Below are positions 8,701 to 17,870 of a stretch of DNA of 64,000 bases, piece by piece. Numbering within the stretch: the stretch's first letter is position 1; every line of letters begins with the position of its first letter. Under the pieces are notes generated by a model, which saw only the letters and a program-made list of their open reading frames with translations, did no database searches and had not been told where the DNA came from. Source of the stretch: Dielma fastidiosa (GTDB lineage: Bacteria > Bacillota_I > Bacilli_A > Erysipelotrichales > Erysipelotrichaceae); contig NZ_HE578925.1 of the NCBI RefSeq assembly GCF_000313565.1, positions 160,194 through 224,193 of the forward strand, read 5' to 3'. The translations under genes and the position numbers were made by a program.

Positions 8701-9588
8701 ATGTTTTGGATCGTTATAGGATTATTTTTGCTGTTTATTATTGCTTTCCTGGCATTCCATGTGCGGATTGTTAATCAAAGTCAGGCTGTTGTTGTAGAAC
8801 GCTTAGGGGCTTATCAGACAACATGGGGTACAGGGGTTCATTTCCTGCTGCCATTTATGGAACGTGTAGCAACTACGATTTCATTGAAGGAGCATGTAGT
8901 TGATTTTGATCCGCAGCCGGTTATCACTAAGGATAACGTTACGATGCAGATCGATACTGTTGTTTATTTTCAGGTTACTGATCCGAAGCTTTATGCTTAT
9001 GGTGTCAACAATCCAATGATGGCTGTTGAGAATTTAACAGCGACAACTCTGCGTAACATCATTGGTGATTTGGATCTTGATGGCACATTGACTTCCCGTG
9101 ATTTAATTAATACTCAGATGCGTGCAATTCTTGATGAAGCAACTGATAAATGGGGAATTAAGGTTAACCGTGTAGAGCTGAAGAATATTCTGCCGCCGCG
9201 TGAAATTCAGGATGCGATGGAGAAACAGATGAAGGCTGAACGTGAACGCCGTGAAGCAATCCTGCAGGCTGAAGGCCGTAAGACAAGTGAAATCTTAATT
9301 GCTGAAGGTGAAAAGGAATCAGCGATTCTGAGAGCGGAAGCGGTTAAGGAACAGAAGATTCGTGAAGCGCAAGGTGAGGCTGAGGCAATTGAATTAGTTC
9401 AGAAGGCATTGGCTGATTCATTAAATGTATTGAGTGCGGCAACGATTTCTGATGAAGTCTTAAAGCTTAAGAGTTTAGAAGCACTGCAGAAGGTAGCTGA
9501 CGGACAGGCTACGAAGCTGATTATTCCAAGTGAAATTCAGAATTTGTCCAGCTTGATTGCTTCAGTGAAAGAATCAGGTACGTTATAA
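8701..9588 (+). CDS. SPFH/Band 7 (stomatin/prohibitin-like) membrane protein
   Basis: 295 residues. One N-terminal transmembrane helix (about residues 3-22) is followed by the Band 7 domain (RIVNQSQAVVVERLGAYQ, then TLRNIIGDLDLDGTLTSRD). A long charged coiled coil (about residues 175-225) and a C-terminal oligomerisation segment complete it. These proteins form large rings or scaffolds on membranes, often controlling FtsH-type proteolysis. Slipin-type proteins paired with NfeD are a conserved operon, as here. A terminator follows at 9595. Confidence 0.92.
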   Translation: MFWIVIGLFLLFIIAFLAFHVRIVNQSQAVVVERLGAYQTTWGTGVHFLLPFMERVATTISLKEHVVDFDPQPVITKDNVTMQIDTVVYFQVTDPKLYAYGVNNPMMAVENLTATTLRNIIGDLDLDGTLTSRDLINTQMRAILDEATDKWGIKVNRVELKNILPPREIQDAMEKQMKAERERREAILQAEGRKTSEILIAEGEKESAILRAEAVKEQKIREAQGEAEAIELVQKALADSLNVLSAATISDEVLKLKSLEALQKVADGQATKLIIPSEIQNLSSLIASVKESGTL

Positions 9589-9594
9589 GAACAC

Positions 9595-9620
9595 AAGGCT
9601 GCGTAATGCAGTCTTTTTCT
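9595..9620 (+). terminator. Intrinsic terminator after the SPFH gene
   Basis: Eight-base stem AAGGCTGC/GCAGTCTT with one G-U pair, loop GTAAT, followed by a T-rich tract. The remaining intergenic stretch to 9861 (about 240 bases) holds the hydrogenase promoter and an inverted repeat; nothing else was recognised. Confidence 0.75.
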
Positions 9621-9763
9621 TTTGCCTGAACTATTTATTATAAGCAGATGCGGGATTTATGATGCGGATGTCTATCTTGTTTATCAGGATGGATAATTTC
9701 TTAAAATTTTTATGCAGGAAATCATTTTCTTAAGATAGAAGCGTTTTAATGCAGATAAACATG

Positions 9764-9772
9764 TGATATAAT
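9764..9772 (+). promoter_or_regulatory. Extended -10 promoter of the hydrogenase cassette
   Basis: TGATATAAT, a full extended -10, with no strong -35. The start point would fall near 9779, inside the inverted repeat at 9775-9790, leaving a leader of roughly 80 bases before the hydrogenase ATG at 9862. Confidence 0.5.
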
Positions 9773-9774
9773 TG

Positions 9775-9790
9775 ACATGAAAACTCATGT
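9775..9790. repeat. Inverted repeat overlapping the predicted hydrogenase transcription start
   Basis: ACATGA-AAAC-TCATGT: two perfect 6-base arms with a 4-base centre, placed just downstream of the -10 element. Its position is that of a repressor operator; it could also form a small 5' hairpin in the mRNA. It does not match the Rex consensus. Confidence 0.45.
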
Positions 9791-9861
9791 TATGTTTTTC
9801 GTATAGTCTGAATTCATCCACTATGTGAAGAATTTGACAATTAAAAAAGGGAGAGAAAATT

Positions 9862-11319
9862 ATGAGCTTATTTACACATGAAGCGAGACAATTCAAATTT
9901 GATGTATTAAGAGAAGTTGCACGCCGTACTTTCGAAGGAAGGCTAAGTGAATCAACACCCGATGAATTAGCTATGCTGCTGATTCCTACCAGTCAGGCTT
10001 CATTTCGATGCTGTGTCTATAAGGAAAGGGAAATCATTCGTGAAAGAACCAGAATGGCAGCTGGCAAAACACCGATTGTAAGCAATCAGCCGCATAATCC
10101 AAAGCAGATTGTCAGAGTGCTGGAAGCGGCATGTGACGGCTGTACGATTCATAAAATATGTGTGACTGATAACTGCCGTAAATGTATGGCTAAGAGCTGT
10201 CTGGCTTCCTGTCGTTTTGATGCGATGCGGATGGGATCTGATTCTGCCTATATCGATTATGATAAATGTAAGGAATGCGGCGCTTGTGTTAATGCCTGCC
10301 CATTCCATGCAATCGTTGAGACGCAAAGACCGTGCCGTAAGAGCTGTCCGGTAGATGCAATCTCAATGGATGAGTATAATATTGCCAAGATTGATGAAGG
10401 TAAGTGCATCAACTGCGGCGCCTGTCAGTCAGTTTGTCCATTCGGAGCCATTGAGGATATGAGCCAAATGGTGCCGGTAGTTGAACAGCTTCGTGACAAG
10501 GCTTCTATGACGGCCATTATTGCTCCGGCGATTCAAGGTCAGATGGATAATGCAACATTGCCGCAGATCAAGCAGGCAATTCGGCTGCTTGGCTTTGATG
10601 AGGTATATGAGGCTGCCAGCGGTGCTGATGCGGTTGCCTGGTATGAAAAACAGGATCTGCTGCATCACAAGGCAGAAGGCGTACAGATGACAACTTCATG
10701 CTGTCCGGCTTTTGTGAATATGGCCCGTCTGCATTTCCCGACAATCTATGAAAAGAATGTCAGCAAGATGGTATCACCGATGGAAGCAATCGCTCGTTAT
10801 ATCAAGTCAGTCAAGGATACAAAAGTAGTCTTTATCGGTCCGTGTGTTGCGAAAAAACAGGAAGCGATGGAAGACTTCTCAGTGGTTGACTATGTACTTA
10901 CTTTTGAAGAGCTGGCAGCAATGCTGACGGCTCAGCATATTGATGTTGAAGGTGTTGAACCGCGTGAAGGCGATGAACCAAGCGCTCATGGCCGCGGCTT
11001 TGCCATTGGCGGCGGTGTCAGCAAGGCGGTTGCACAGGCGGCCAAGGAATGTGCTGATGAGGATGCGATTACCTCACTTTATGCCGATGGTGCAGCAGAA
11101 TGCAAAAAGAATCTGCTGATGATGAAAGTAGGGCGTTTTAACGCTGATATTCTTGAGGGTATGTGCTGTCCGGGCGGCTGTGTCTGCGGACCGGCAACGA
11201 TTGAAAATCCAATGAAAGTAAAACAGCGCATGACTAAAGAAAATGCCGCAATCAAAGATAAACCGATTAAAGCAACACTGGAAACATTTGATTTCTCTAA
11301 AATTAATCTTCATAAATAA
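9862..11319 (+). CDS. Monomeric [FeFe]-hydrogenase, group B-like
   Basis: 485-residue enzyme that reversibly reduces protons with ferredoxin electrons. The H-cluster loops are present: L1 TSCCPAFV (about 278-285), L2 GPCVAKKQE (326-334) and L3 EGMCCPGGCVCGP (432-444). L3 ends in GP instead of the GGG of group A, which points to group B. The N-terminus has a Cys-rich region (CDGCTIHKIC, then CRKC and CLASC at about 91-117). Two ferredoxin motifs follow (CKECGACVNACP at about 136 and CINCGACQSVCP at about 182), with an extra CRKSCP between. It leads a four-gene cassette. The HydEFG maturases are not in this window. Confidence 0.9.
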   Translation: MSLFTHEARQFKFDVLREVARRTFEGRLSESTPDELAMLLIPTSQASFRCCVYKEREIIRERTRMAAGKTPIVSNQPHNPKQIVRVLEAACDGCTIHKICVTDNCRKCMAKSCLASCRFDAMRMGSDSAYIDYDKCKECGACVNACPFHAIVETQRPCRKSCPVDAISMDEYNIAKIDEGKCINCGACQSVCPFGAIEDMSQMVPVVEQLRDKASMTAIIAPAIQGQMDNATLPQIKQAIRLLGFDEVYEAASGADAVAWYEKQDLLHHKAEGVQMTTSCCPAFVNMARLHFPTIYEKNVSKMVSPMEAIARYIKSVKDTKVVFIGPCVAKKQEAMEDFSVVDYVLTFEELAAMLTAQHIDVEGVEPREGDEPSAHGRGFAIGGGVSKAVAQAAKECADEDAITSLYADGAAECKKNLLMMKVGRFNADILEGMCCPGGCVCGPATIENPMKVKQRMTKENAAIKDKPIKATLETFDFSKINLHK

Positions 11320-11341
11320 TCTAAGGAAAGAGGAAACAGTT

Positions 11342-11587
11342 ATGGTAACAATTGAAATTTGTATTGGAAGCAGTTGTTTCGTGAAGGGAAGTAATGAAGT
11401 CGTAGAGTTGTTGAAGAATTATATCGCTGAACATCATTTAGAGGAAAAGGTACAGCTTAAGGGCGCTTTCTGTATGGGACAGTGTACGAAAGGTCTGGGT
11501 ATTAAAGTGAATGGCAAGATTCTTGAGGGTGCTACGCTTTATAATGTGGTAGATCTGCTTGAACCTGAATTAAAGGAATTGTTATGA
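11342..11587 (+). CDS. [2Fe-2S] thioredoxin-like ferredoxin (NuoE C-terminal-like)
   Basis: 81-residue protein with the four-cysteine pattern of the thioredoxin-like [2Fe-2S] fold: C-x4-C near residues 7-12 (CIGSSC) and C-x3-C near 43-47 (CMGQC). It lacks the N-terminal helical domain of NuoE/HndA. In hydrogenase operons such subunits pass electrons between enzymes. The ATG at 11342 is chosen because an AAGGAAAGAGG site precedes it; the longer reading frame upstream overlaps the hydrogenase gene. Its last four bases overlap the next start (ATGA). Confidence 0.85.
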   Translation: MVTIEICIGSSCFVKGSNEVVELLKNYIAEHHLEEKVQLKGAFCMGQCTKGLGIKVNGKILEGATLYNVVDLLEPELKELL

Positions 11588-13254
11588 GTAAAATCATCGC
11601 ATTAAAGGAAAATAATTGTAAAAGCTGTCTTAAATGCGTCCGTAACTGTCCGACTAAGGCAATTACTTTTGAAAGCGGCAGCCCGGAAATCATTGAAGAA
11701 GAATGCTTATCATGCGGCCGCTGTTACTTGTTCTGTCCGCAAAGTGCAAAAGAGGTGCGCAGTGATCTTGAGCGTGTGAGAGCATGGCTTAAGGCTAAGG
11801 AAGAAGTTGTTATCTCAGTAGCGCCGTCTTATCCAATTGTATGGCCTAATTTCAGTAAGCTGAAGCAGGCACTGCTTGAGGTGGGTTTTAGTGCGGTTGA
11901 AGAAACCGCGCAGGGAGCTGCGGTAGTATCGTCACAATATGTCGGTTTGATGCGTGAGCAGTCGATGACGAATATTATTGAAACGTGCTGTCCGGTTATT
12001 GTCAGGTTGATTGAGACAAAATATCCATCATTGATCAGTCAGCTGAGTCCCATCGCGTCACCGATGATTATTCACGGCAGAATGCTTAAGGAAAAATATC
12101 CGAATGCGAAAGTGGTTTTTTTGAGTCCATGTGTGGCTAAGCAGAATGAAGCATTAGATGAACGCTTTACCGGCAGTGTTGACGCAGTGATCAGTATGCC
12201 GGAAATGGATGAATGGCTGCTTGATACGGAGCTTTATGATGAAGAAGCTATTGAGCCGCAGGAAAATATTGCCCGGCTTTATCCAATCAGCGGCGGTATT
12301 ATTAAGACGATTGATAATTTCAGCGGCTATAAGCGATTAGCCGTAGAAGGTATAGAACGCTGTCAGACGGCGCTTCAATCAATTGAAAACGGCCATCTTA
12401 AAGGATTCTTTTTTGAGATGAATGCCTGCTTAGGCGGCTGTCTGGGCGGCCCGTATTTATATGCTTACAAGGAAAATGAATGGCTGGCTCAAACGCGTAT
12501 TTTAAAGGCTGAGGAAGCTGGGAAAATCGATTATCAGGACTGCTCGCTGCCGGTGAGTGCTAAATGGCAGGATGATCATGTTGATCAGCCTGAATTCAGT
12601 GAAGCGGCAATTGATGAAGTTCTGCAGTCGATGGGCAAGGCGGATTATTCAAGACAGCTCAACTGCGGCGCCTGCGGATATGATACATGCCGTGAAAAGG
12701 CAATTGCGGTATTGCTTGGCAAGAGTGATCCGAAGCATTGTCTGCCATACGCTTTAGAGAATGCAGAATCTATTTCTAATTTAATTATTGAACATACACC
12801 GAATGGTATTATTGTGCTTGATGCTTTCCGGAAAGTAAAAGAGATTAACCCTTCGGCGATTAAGCTTTTAAAACTGCAGAATTTCAGTGTTAAGGGATTT
12901 GATATTCAATCCATCCTGCCATCTGGACAGATCAGTGATGTGCTGGATCATTTAGATGGGGTTAAATATTTTATTGAGGAATATCCCGATGCCGGTAAGG
13001 TGATTGAGCATGCTGTTATTCCGGTTAAGGAAGAAAATGCCAGCTTTATCATTTTGATGGATCTGACCGAAAAGATGCAGCAGGAAGAAAAACTGAAACA
13101 GCTGCGCCGTGATACGATTGCCTCCACGCAAAAGGTTATTGATAAACAGATGCGTGTGGTTCAGGAAATCGCTTCGCTGCTTGGTGAGACTACCGCTGAG
13201 ACAAAGGTCGTATTGACTAACCTTAATAAGACGATTGAGGGAGAGTCGGAGTGA
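11584..13254 (+). CDS. PAS-containing [FeFe]-hydrogenase homologue (putative H2/redox sensor)
   Basis: 556 residues. Two ferredoxin motifs (CKSCLKCVRNCP at about 12-23, CLSCGRCYLFCP at 41-52) precede a hydrogenase domain with L1 ETCCPVIV (133-140), L2 SPCVAKQNE (181-189) and L3 EMNACLGGCLGGP (278-290). Then come an additional Fe-S module CGACGYDTC (361-369) with a further Cys at about 386, a PAS domain (about 395-505) and a C-terminal helical tail. This is the layout of group C sensory hydrogenases (HydS), thought to signal hydrogen or redox state rather than turn over H2. It sits between the [2Fe-2S] protein and the phosphatase that could relay its signal. Confidence 0.85.
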   Translation: MSKIIALKENNCKSCLKCVRNCPTKAITFESGSPEIIEEECLSCGRCYLFCPQSAKEVRSDLERVRAWLKAKEEVVISVAPSYPIVWPNFSKLKQALLEVGFSAVEETAQGAAVVSSQYVGLMREQSMTNIIETCCPVIVRLIETKYPSLISQLSPIASPMIIHGRMLKEKYPNAKVVFLSPCVAKQNEALDERFTGSVDAVISMPEMDEWLLDTELYDEEAIEPQENIARLYPISGGIIKTIDNFSGYKRLAVEGIERCQTALQSIENGHLKGFFFEMNACLGGCLGGPYLYAYKENEWLAQTRILKAEEAGKIDYQDCSLPVSAKWQDDHVDQPEFSEAAIDEVLQSMGKADYSRQLNCGACGYDTCREKAIAVLLGKSDPKHCLPYALENAESISNLIIEHTPNGIIVLDAFRKVKEINPSAIKLLKLQNFSVKGFDIQSILPSGQISDVLDHLDGVKYFIEEYPDAGKVIEHAVIPVKEENASFIILMDLTEKMQQEEKLKQLRRDTIASTQKVIDKQMRVVQEIASLLGETTAETKVVLTNLNKTIEGESE

Positions 13255-14432
13255 TGAATATCCATGTTGAGACATATACCGCTTCTTTAAATAAGAAGTA
13301 TGAGGAATTATGCGGTGATCGGGTGAAAATTGTCCGCAACGCGGATTCCTGCATTTTAGTGCTTGCCGATGGTCTTGGCAGTGGGGTAAAAGCAAATATA
13401 TTAGCGACGCTTACTTCTGAAATCTTATCAACGATGGTTGCGGAAGGAACAACAATTGAAGAAGCCATTCAGACAATCACGGCTACGCTGCCGGTGTGCC
13501 GTGAACGCGGCGTTGCCTATTCGACCTTTATCATCGTCCAGATTTTTTATGACGGCCGTGTTTATTTGGCGGAGTATGACAGTCCTGATGTGATTTTTCT
13601 GCAGGGCAGCCGGGCTGGTACTTTTGAAAGAGAAATTCATGTGCATTCAGAGAAGAAGGTTCGGGAAGCGCATTTTATGGTTGAACCCGGAGATCGATTG
13701 ATTTTATTTTCTGACGGCATCGTTCATGCCGGGGTTGGTTCAATTTTGAATTTTGGCTGGGATAAGAAAGAAATCACTCAGCATCTTTTAACGATGCAGC
13801 ATTATAACGATAATGCCAGAACGACGACTTGGAATCTGCTGCATGCGGTTAATGATCTGTATCAGGGACTGCCGGGAGATGATTCCACGGTAGCAGTTGC
13901 GCATATTCTTGAGCCAAAAGAAACAATGATGATGGTTGGCCCGCCGGTAAATAAAGAAGATGATGAGGTTGTAGCTCGTAAACTAATGAGCGCTACCGGC
14001 AAGAAAATTGTCTGTGGCGGCACGACTTCACAGATCATTTCACGTTATCTCCATGAAGAAATCAAAATGGATGATCTGCTTAGCTTTACCGGTGATGTAC
14101 CGCCGATTGCCAGAATCAAGGGAATTGATTTGGTTACTGAGGGTGCATTGACGATTGGCAAGGCACTGCAGTATCTTGAGGAATGTGCAAAATCAAGAGA
14201 TTACTATGAGCAATTTATCGAAGCAGACCGTAACGATGGGGCTTTCTTATTGGCCCACACACTTTTATGCGACTGCACAGCGGTTCACTTCCTTTTAGGA
14301 ACCGCCGATAATATTGCTCATGCTTCAATCAATTATTCGCCGATTTCACTCAGTCAGAAGATCAAGGTCATCGAAAAAATGGGTGAAGAGTTAAAAAAAT
14401 TAGGTAAAATTGTCACAATTGAAAAATTTTAG
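13254..14432 (+). CDS. SpoIIE/PP2C-type serine phosphatase of the hydrogenase cassette
   Basis: 392 residues. The N-terminal half is a PP2C/SpoIIE phosphatase with metal-binding motifs ADGLGSG (about 38-44), SDGIVHAG (about 153-160) and GDDSTVAV (about 205-212). The C-terminal half (about 225-392), beginning MMMVGPP and containing KIVCGGTTSQ, is a domain I associate with phosphatases next to sensory hydrogenases. The ATG at 13254 overlaps the stop codon of the sensor gene. It probably converts the sensor state into dephosphorylation of a target. No anti-sigma or anti-anti-sigma partner is adjacent, so the substrate is unknown. Confidence 0.82.
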   Translation: MNIHVETYTASLNKKYEELCGDRVKIVRNADSCILVLADGLGSGVKANILATLTSEILSTMVAEGTTIEEAIQTITATLPVCRERGVAYSTFIIVQIFYDGRVYLAEYDSPDVIFLQGSRAGTFEREIHVHSEKKVREAHFMVEPGDRLILFSDGIVHAGVGSILNFGWDKKEITQHLLTMQHYNDNARTTTWNLLHAVNDLYQGLPGDDSTVAVAHILEPKETMMMVGPPVNKEDDEVVARKLMSATGKKIVCGGTTSQIISRYLHEEIKMDDLLSFTGDVPPIARIKGIDLVTEGALTIGKALQYLEECAKSRDYYEQFIEADRNDGAFLLAHTLLCDCTAVHFLLGTADNIAHASINYSPISLSQKIKVIEKMGEELKKLGKIVTIEKF

Positions 14433-14490
14433 TCGTTTTTCGACAAAATCCGCTCTTGGTTTCCACTAAAATAAGGAGTGGGTGATCAGA

Positions 14491-14871
14491 ATGAGTATTC
14501 AATTAATTGCGTGTATTAATGATTCCGCAAAAATATTTAAGGGAAATGATAAAGTGCTGCTGCATACGCTGGCCAATGCTGACCGCAATCAGAAGCAGGC
14601 GTTCTTTCGCTTTCATGATTTTGAAACAATTTTAGCTGGCTGCAGTTCATTCTTTGAGGATCAGTGTATCTGTACAGAAGCAGATACACTTTATTTACGC
14701 AATGAATATCTCAGAAAAAATTATTCATTAACGGTATATGAAGATCTGCTGATCACCAATACCTTAGATGATAATCCATTTCTTGAATATCTGCTTCGAT
14801 ATGAAAGATGTTGGTGTGTCATTGATGAAAATCAAGGTGTTCACTGGCTGGGGGTATTGTCAAAGCGGTGA
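14491..14871 (+). CDS. Hypothetical protein
   Basis: 126 residues, no recognised domain, soluble, Cys-rich for its size (CINDS, CSSF, CICTEADTLYL, ERCWCVI). The ATG at 14491 is preferred over the GTG at 14482 because the AAGGAG at 14473-14478 lies only three bases from that GTG. It lies between the hydrogenase cassette and a YneF-like gene. No function is proposed. Confidence 0.6.
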   Translation: MSIQLIACINDSAKIFKGNDKVLLHTLANADRNQKQAFFRFHDFETILAGCSSFFEDQCICTEADTLYLRNEYLRKNYSLTVYEDLLITNTLDDNPFLEYLLRYERCWCVIDENQGVHWLGVLSKR

Positions 14872-14914
14872 AAATCGTGTAAAATAGGTTATGATGTTAG
14901 GAGGCAGTATACCT

Positions 14915-15124
14915 ATGTTGGAGTCTATATTATATACGCTTTTGGGTCTTATTATTGGTGGAGCATTAGGGTTCTATTTCACCAAGAAGAAGTTTGAAAA
15001 AGAATTGAGAGAAAATCCGCCAATCAATGAGAAAATGATTCGTGCAATGTTTTTACAAATGGGACGTAAACCATCTGAGGCACAGATCAAACAGATCATG
15101 AAATCGATGAATGCGAACAAATAA
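14915..15124 (+). CDS. YneF family (UPF0154) membrane protein
   Basis: 69 residues with one N-terminal transmembrane helix (LESILYTLLGLIIGGALGFY) and the conserved family tail ENPPINEKMIRAMFLQMGRKPSEAQ. This matches the UPF0154/YneF family of Firmicutes and Mollicutes, of unknown function. The start at 14915 is ten bases downstream of a strong AGGAGG at 14899-14904; the earlier ATG at 14891 lies upstream of that site. It is followed immediately by a terminator. Confidence 0.9.
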   Translation: MLESILYTLLGLIIGGALGFYFTKKKFEKELRENPPINEKMIRAMFLQMGRKPSEAQIKQIMKSMNANK

Positions 15125-15147
15125 CACAGCCTTAGCTGTGTTTTTTT
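15124..15147 (+). terminator. Intrinsic terminator after yneF-like gene
   Basis: Perfect 7-bp stem ACACAGC/GCTGTGT with CTTA loop and a run of seven T at 15141-15147. It begins within the stop codon of the YneF-like gene. Confidence 0.92.
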
Positions 15148-15153
15148 GAAATT

Positions 15154-15849
15154 ATGATTAAGAAGTTAATACGGTTTATTCTTTGTTTGATCTTGGCGGT
15201 GGTGCTGATTTTTACTACTTTAGGTTATTTTCAGTATAAAACAGCAATACAATCAATCAGTATTGAGGATAAGGTTGCACAAATCCAGGCGGATGAAAAA
15301 TATGTATCATTAAAGCAGGTTTCTGATTATTTGAAAGATGCGACGGTTGCTATTGAAGACAGGCGTTTTTATGAACATCACGGTGTTGATTTCATCGCGT
15401 GGCTGCGAATTGCCAAGGATCTTATTTTTACTCAGCAAATAAACAGCGGCGGTTCTACGATTACGCAGCAGCTGGCTAAGAATATGTATTTTGGTTATGA
15501 ACCCTCTTTAATCAGAAAGTTTTCTGAATTATTTGTTGTGCATGATTTGGAAAGCCGTTATGATAAGGATACGATTTTAGAGCTTTATATTAATATTATT
15601 AACTATGGGGACAATAATTTCGGCATTTATGATGCAGCATATAATTATTATGGTGTATCACCAGCAGAGCTTGATTTAGATCAGGCATCTACACTTGCTG
15701 GTATTCCGCAGTCACCGGCTTATTTGCAGTTAAGCAATTTAACGATGAAAACAATATATAAGCAGAAGGCAGTGCTGAGTGCGATGGTGAAGGAAGGCAT
15801 GATCACACAGGCTGAAATGGATGCGGTGATGAGGAATAAGGGGGAGTAA
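15154..15849 (+). CDS. Monofunctional GT51 peptidoglycan transglycosylase
   Basis: 231 residues: an N-terminal membrane anchor (about residues 5-27) and a GT51 glycosyltransferase domain that polymerises lipid II. Diagnostic motifs are EDRRFYEHHG (catalytic Glu, about residue 66), GGSTITQQLAKN (about 100-111), the RKFSELFVVHDLE segment and ELYINIINYG. There is no transpeptidase domain, so it is an MtgA-like monofunctional enzyme and not a class A PBP; it stops soon after the GT domain. Only six bases separate the preceding T-run from the ATG and no Shine-Dalgarno sequence is apparent. Confidence 0.88.
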   Translation: MIKKLIRFILCLILAVVLIFTTLGYFQYKTAIQSISIEDKVAQIQADEKYVSLKQVSDYLKDATVAIEDRRFYEHHGVDFIAWLRIAKDLIFTQQINSGGSTITQQLAKNMYFGYEPSLIRKFSELFVVHDLESRYDKDTILELYINIINYGDNNFGIYDAAYNYYGVSPAELDLDQASTLAGIPQSPAYLQLSNLTMKTIYKQKAVLSAMVKEGMITQAEMDAVMRNKGE

Positions 15850-15864
15850 TCAGGAGGAAAGCTT

Positions 15865-16923
15865 ATGGATCTGTATTCTGGACGGTATATTGCAATTCTA
15901 TATGAATTTTTTGTATCTAAACAAACATTTCTGACTTCTGAAGAATTAGCAGAGAATTTAAAATGCAGTTCACGTACCATAAAGGAAGATATCAAATCAT
16001 TAAATGCTTATTTGCGCCAAGAACTAATTGGTTTTATTGAATCAATTCCAGGCCGCGGATATCAATTAATTATTGAGGATCAAGGGAGAGGCAATCAATT
16101 AAAATTAATGATTGAGCGCAGCTATGAGTTTTTCTTTGATAAAGATGTTGGCCGCATAAAGCTGAGAATATTTATTTTGAAGAAAATACTCGCAGTCCCT
16201 TCTTTAGAATATGCGGATCTCTTAGATGAAGTACATTTGACACAGTCTGCACTTAGACGTGATTTTGACTGGATTCGTGAATTTCTTCAATCTTATGATT
16301 TAAAGCTGAAAGTCGTAAATGATGCAATTCAGGTCAAGGGCAGTGAGCTTCAGCGCCGTAAGGCAATGCTTGAAGCTTTTTGTGATAATTATTATGGTCT
16401 TGATGATGCATTACTTGTGAAAGAATTTAATTCCTTATTTTATGAAGATGATCAGGAATATGAAAATATTCGGCATGCATTCTTAAATATTCTGCGTCCT
16501 GAACAAATTGTCATTAACGATTTATCAACCAAAAAACTTTCAGCTTATATATGCTTGGCAAAAAGACGCAATGCAGCTAATTGCCGATTATCCGCCTTTA
16601 CTGATGAAGAGATTGACGAAACAGAAAAACTATACGAATATTCAGTAGTACAAAAGATATTCAATGATCCGCTGATTGCGGCTGGTAAATGGTATGACAA
16701 AAATGAAGTTATAGCATTTACACGCATGCTGCTGACGCATCGTGATATCGATTTAAGCCGGCATCGTGATGTTGAAACCATCCCACCAGTCTATCTATTA
16801 AAAGCATCACAGAATTTACAAAGTACATTAGACTGCTTGAAAAATACGGTTTGGCAAGAATTATTTGCTTCTGAGTTATTTGCATCTTTGAACGCGATTT
16901 CTTATCTATTGTGTTGCTTTTGA
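15865..16923 (+). pseudogene. PTS-type transcriptional regulator, 5' part of a frameshifted gene
   Basis: 352 codons encoding an N-terminal HTH (LTSEELAENLKCSSRTIKEDIKSL), a second HTH-like segment (about residues 115-160) and a PRD-like helical region, ending abruptly after ISYLLCCF. The product resembles in layout the 622-residue regulator at 30688-32556, but reaches only just past half that length. The rest continues in the -1 frame in the next entry. The joint region contains TTTTGA at 16917-16922; one extra T there would restore a single frame of about 657 codons. It has a good AGGAGG site and directly follows the transglycosylase gene. Presumed target: the PTS operon downstream. Confidence 0.75.
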
Positions 16924-17837
16924 CTCTCAGACATCGATTGGATTCAAATAAAGAAATTCAATTGGTAATCTATTCAAAATATGAGAATTATAATTTCACG
17001 CCCTTGGCTTTAGAATTAACGCGGGTATTTATTTATCATCTAAGCAGTGTGATGAATTGTTCTGTCAACGTCATGAATCTATCAATTATTCCTTCTGTTT
17101 TTGAATATATTCTAAAACAGGTGAATTATGAGTATCATCGTCAAAATATTGCTGTTGTTTCCACGGCAGGCAGAATTGTCGCAGGCTATATAGCCAATGA
17201 TTTAAACAAGAAATTCAGCCGTTATATTCAAAGCCTTGCTGTATTAAATCTTTATGAGATGCGAAGCTTGAATTTCGACGATTTTGATTGTGTAATCTGT
17301 GATAAAAATGATTACTACAAACGTTATCCAATTAAATTTGTTGCTTACACATCAATGACTAGCTTAGCCCAGGATGACCTTTATGGGAAAGTTTTTAAAT
17401 CTGGCTATGATCGTCATATATTGGATTTTATGAAGCGAATTACTAAGATCACAGAAGATGTGGTAAGTGATAATTTTAATGCATTGGTTAAATGTATATG
17501 TTTTCGTCATGCGGCAGAAAGTAAATTGACTGAACTTGAAAATGCTATCCTTTGGAAAAACTCACTCATTTCTTATGTTAAACGGCAGTGTTTAATTATT
17601 TTTTGTGATATATCTCATACCAAGAAAGAATTTATTGAATTTTATCGGGTTAGCAAATTTGCCAAGTATGCAATAGTAGTATCCATAGATTATGGTTATG
17701 ATTTATCTAAGATTAAATTGATTAATTCAATATTAGATCGGCTGATTGAAAATGATGGCTATTTTGATTTGATGCTTAGCGATACTTCAGCCGCTTATGA
17801 TCAATTATTTGACGATATTATTGAGAATCAGTCTTAG
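16911..17837 (+). pseudogene. PTS-type transcriptional regulator, 3' part of a frameshifted gene
   Basis: About 305 codons that continue the regulator beginning at 15865. The only available start is a GTG at 16911 that lies inside the first part and has no ribosome binding site, so independent translation is unlikely. The region matches in position and character the C-terminal half of the sister regulator at 30688-32556 and has no DNA-binding domain of its own. The break could be a true mutation, a programmed -1 shift or a base-calling error in a short T-run. A strong terminator follows at 17836. Confidence 0.7.
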
Positions 17838-17861
17838 CGGAAGCAATTCCGCTTTTTTTTT
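17836..17861 (+). terminator. Intrinsic terminator after the frameshifted regulator
   Basis: Perfect 7-bp stem AGCGGAA/TTCCGCT with GCAA loop and nine T. It separates the regulator from the PTS operon. Confidence 0.92.
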
Positions 17862-17870
17862 CATCAGCAT

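Noticed and set aside
16911..17837. Independent gene starting at GTG 16911
   Set aside because: No ribosome binding site, start inside the preceding frame, and the product lacks a DNA-binding domain; it is the continuation of a frameshifted regulator.
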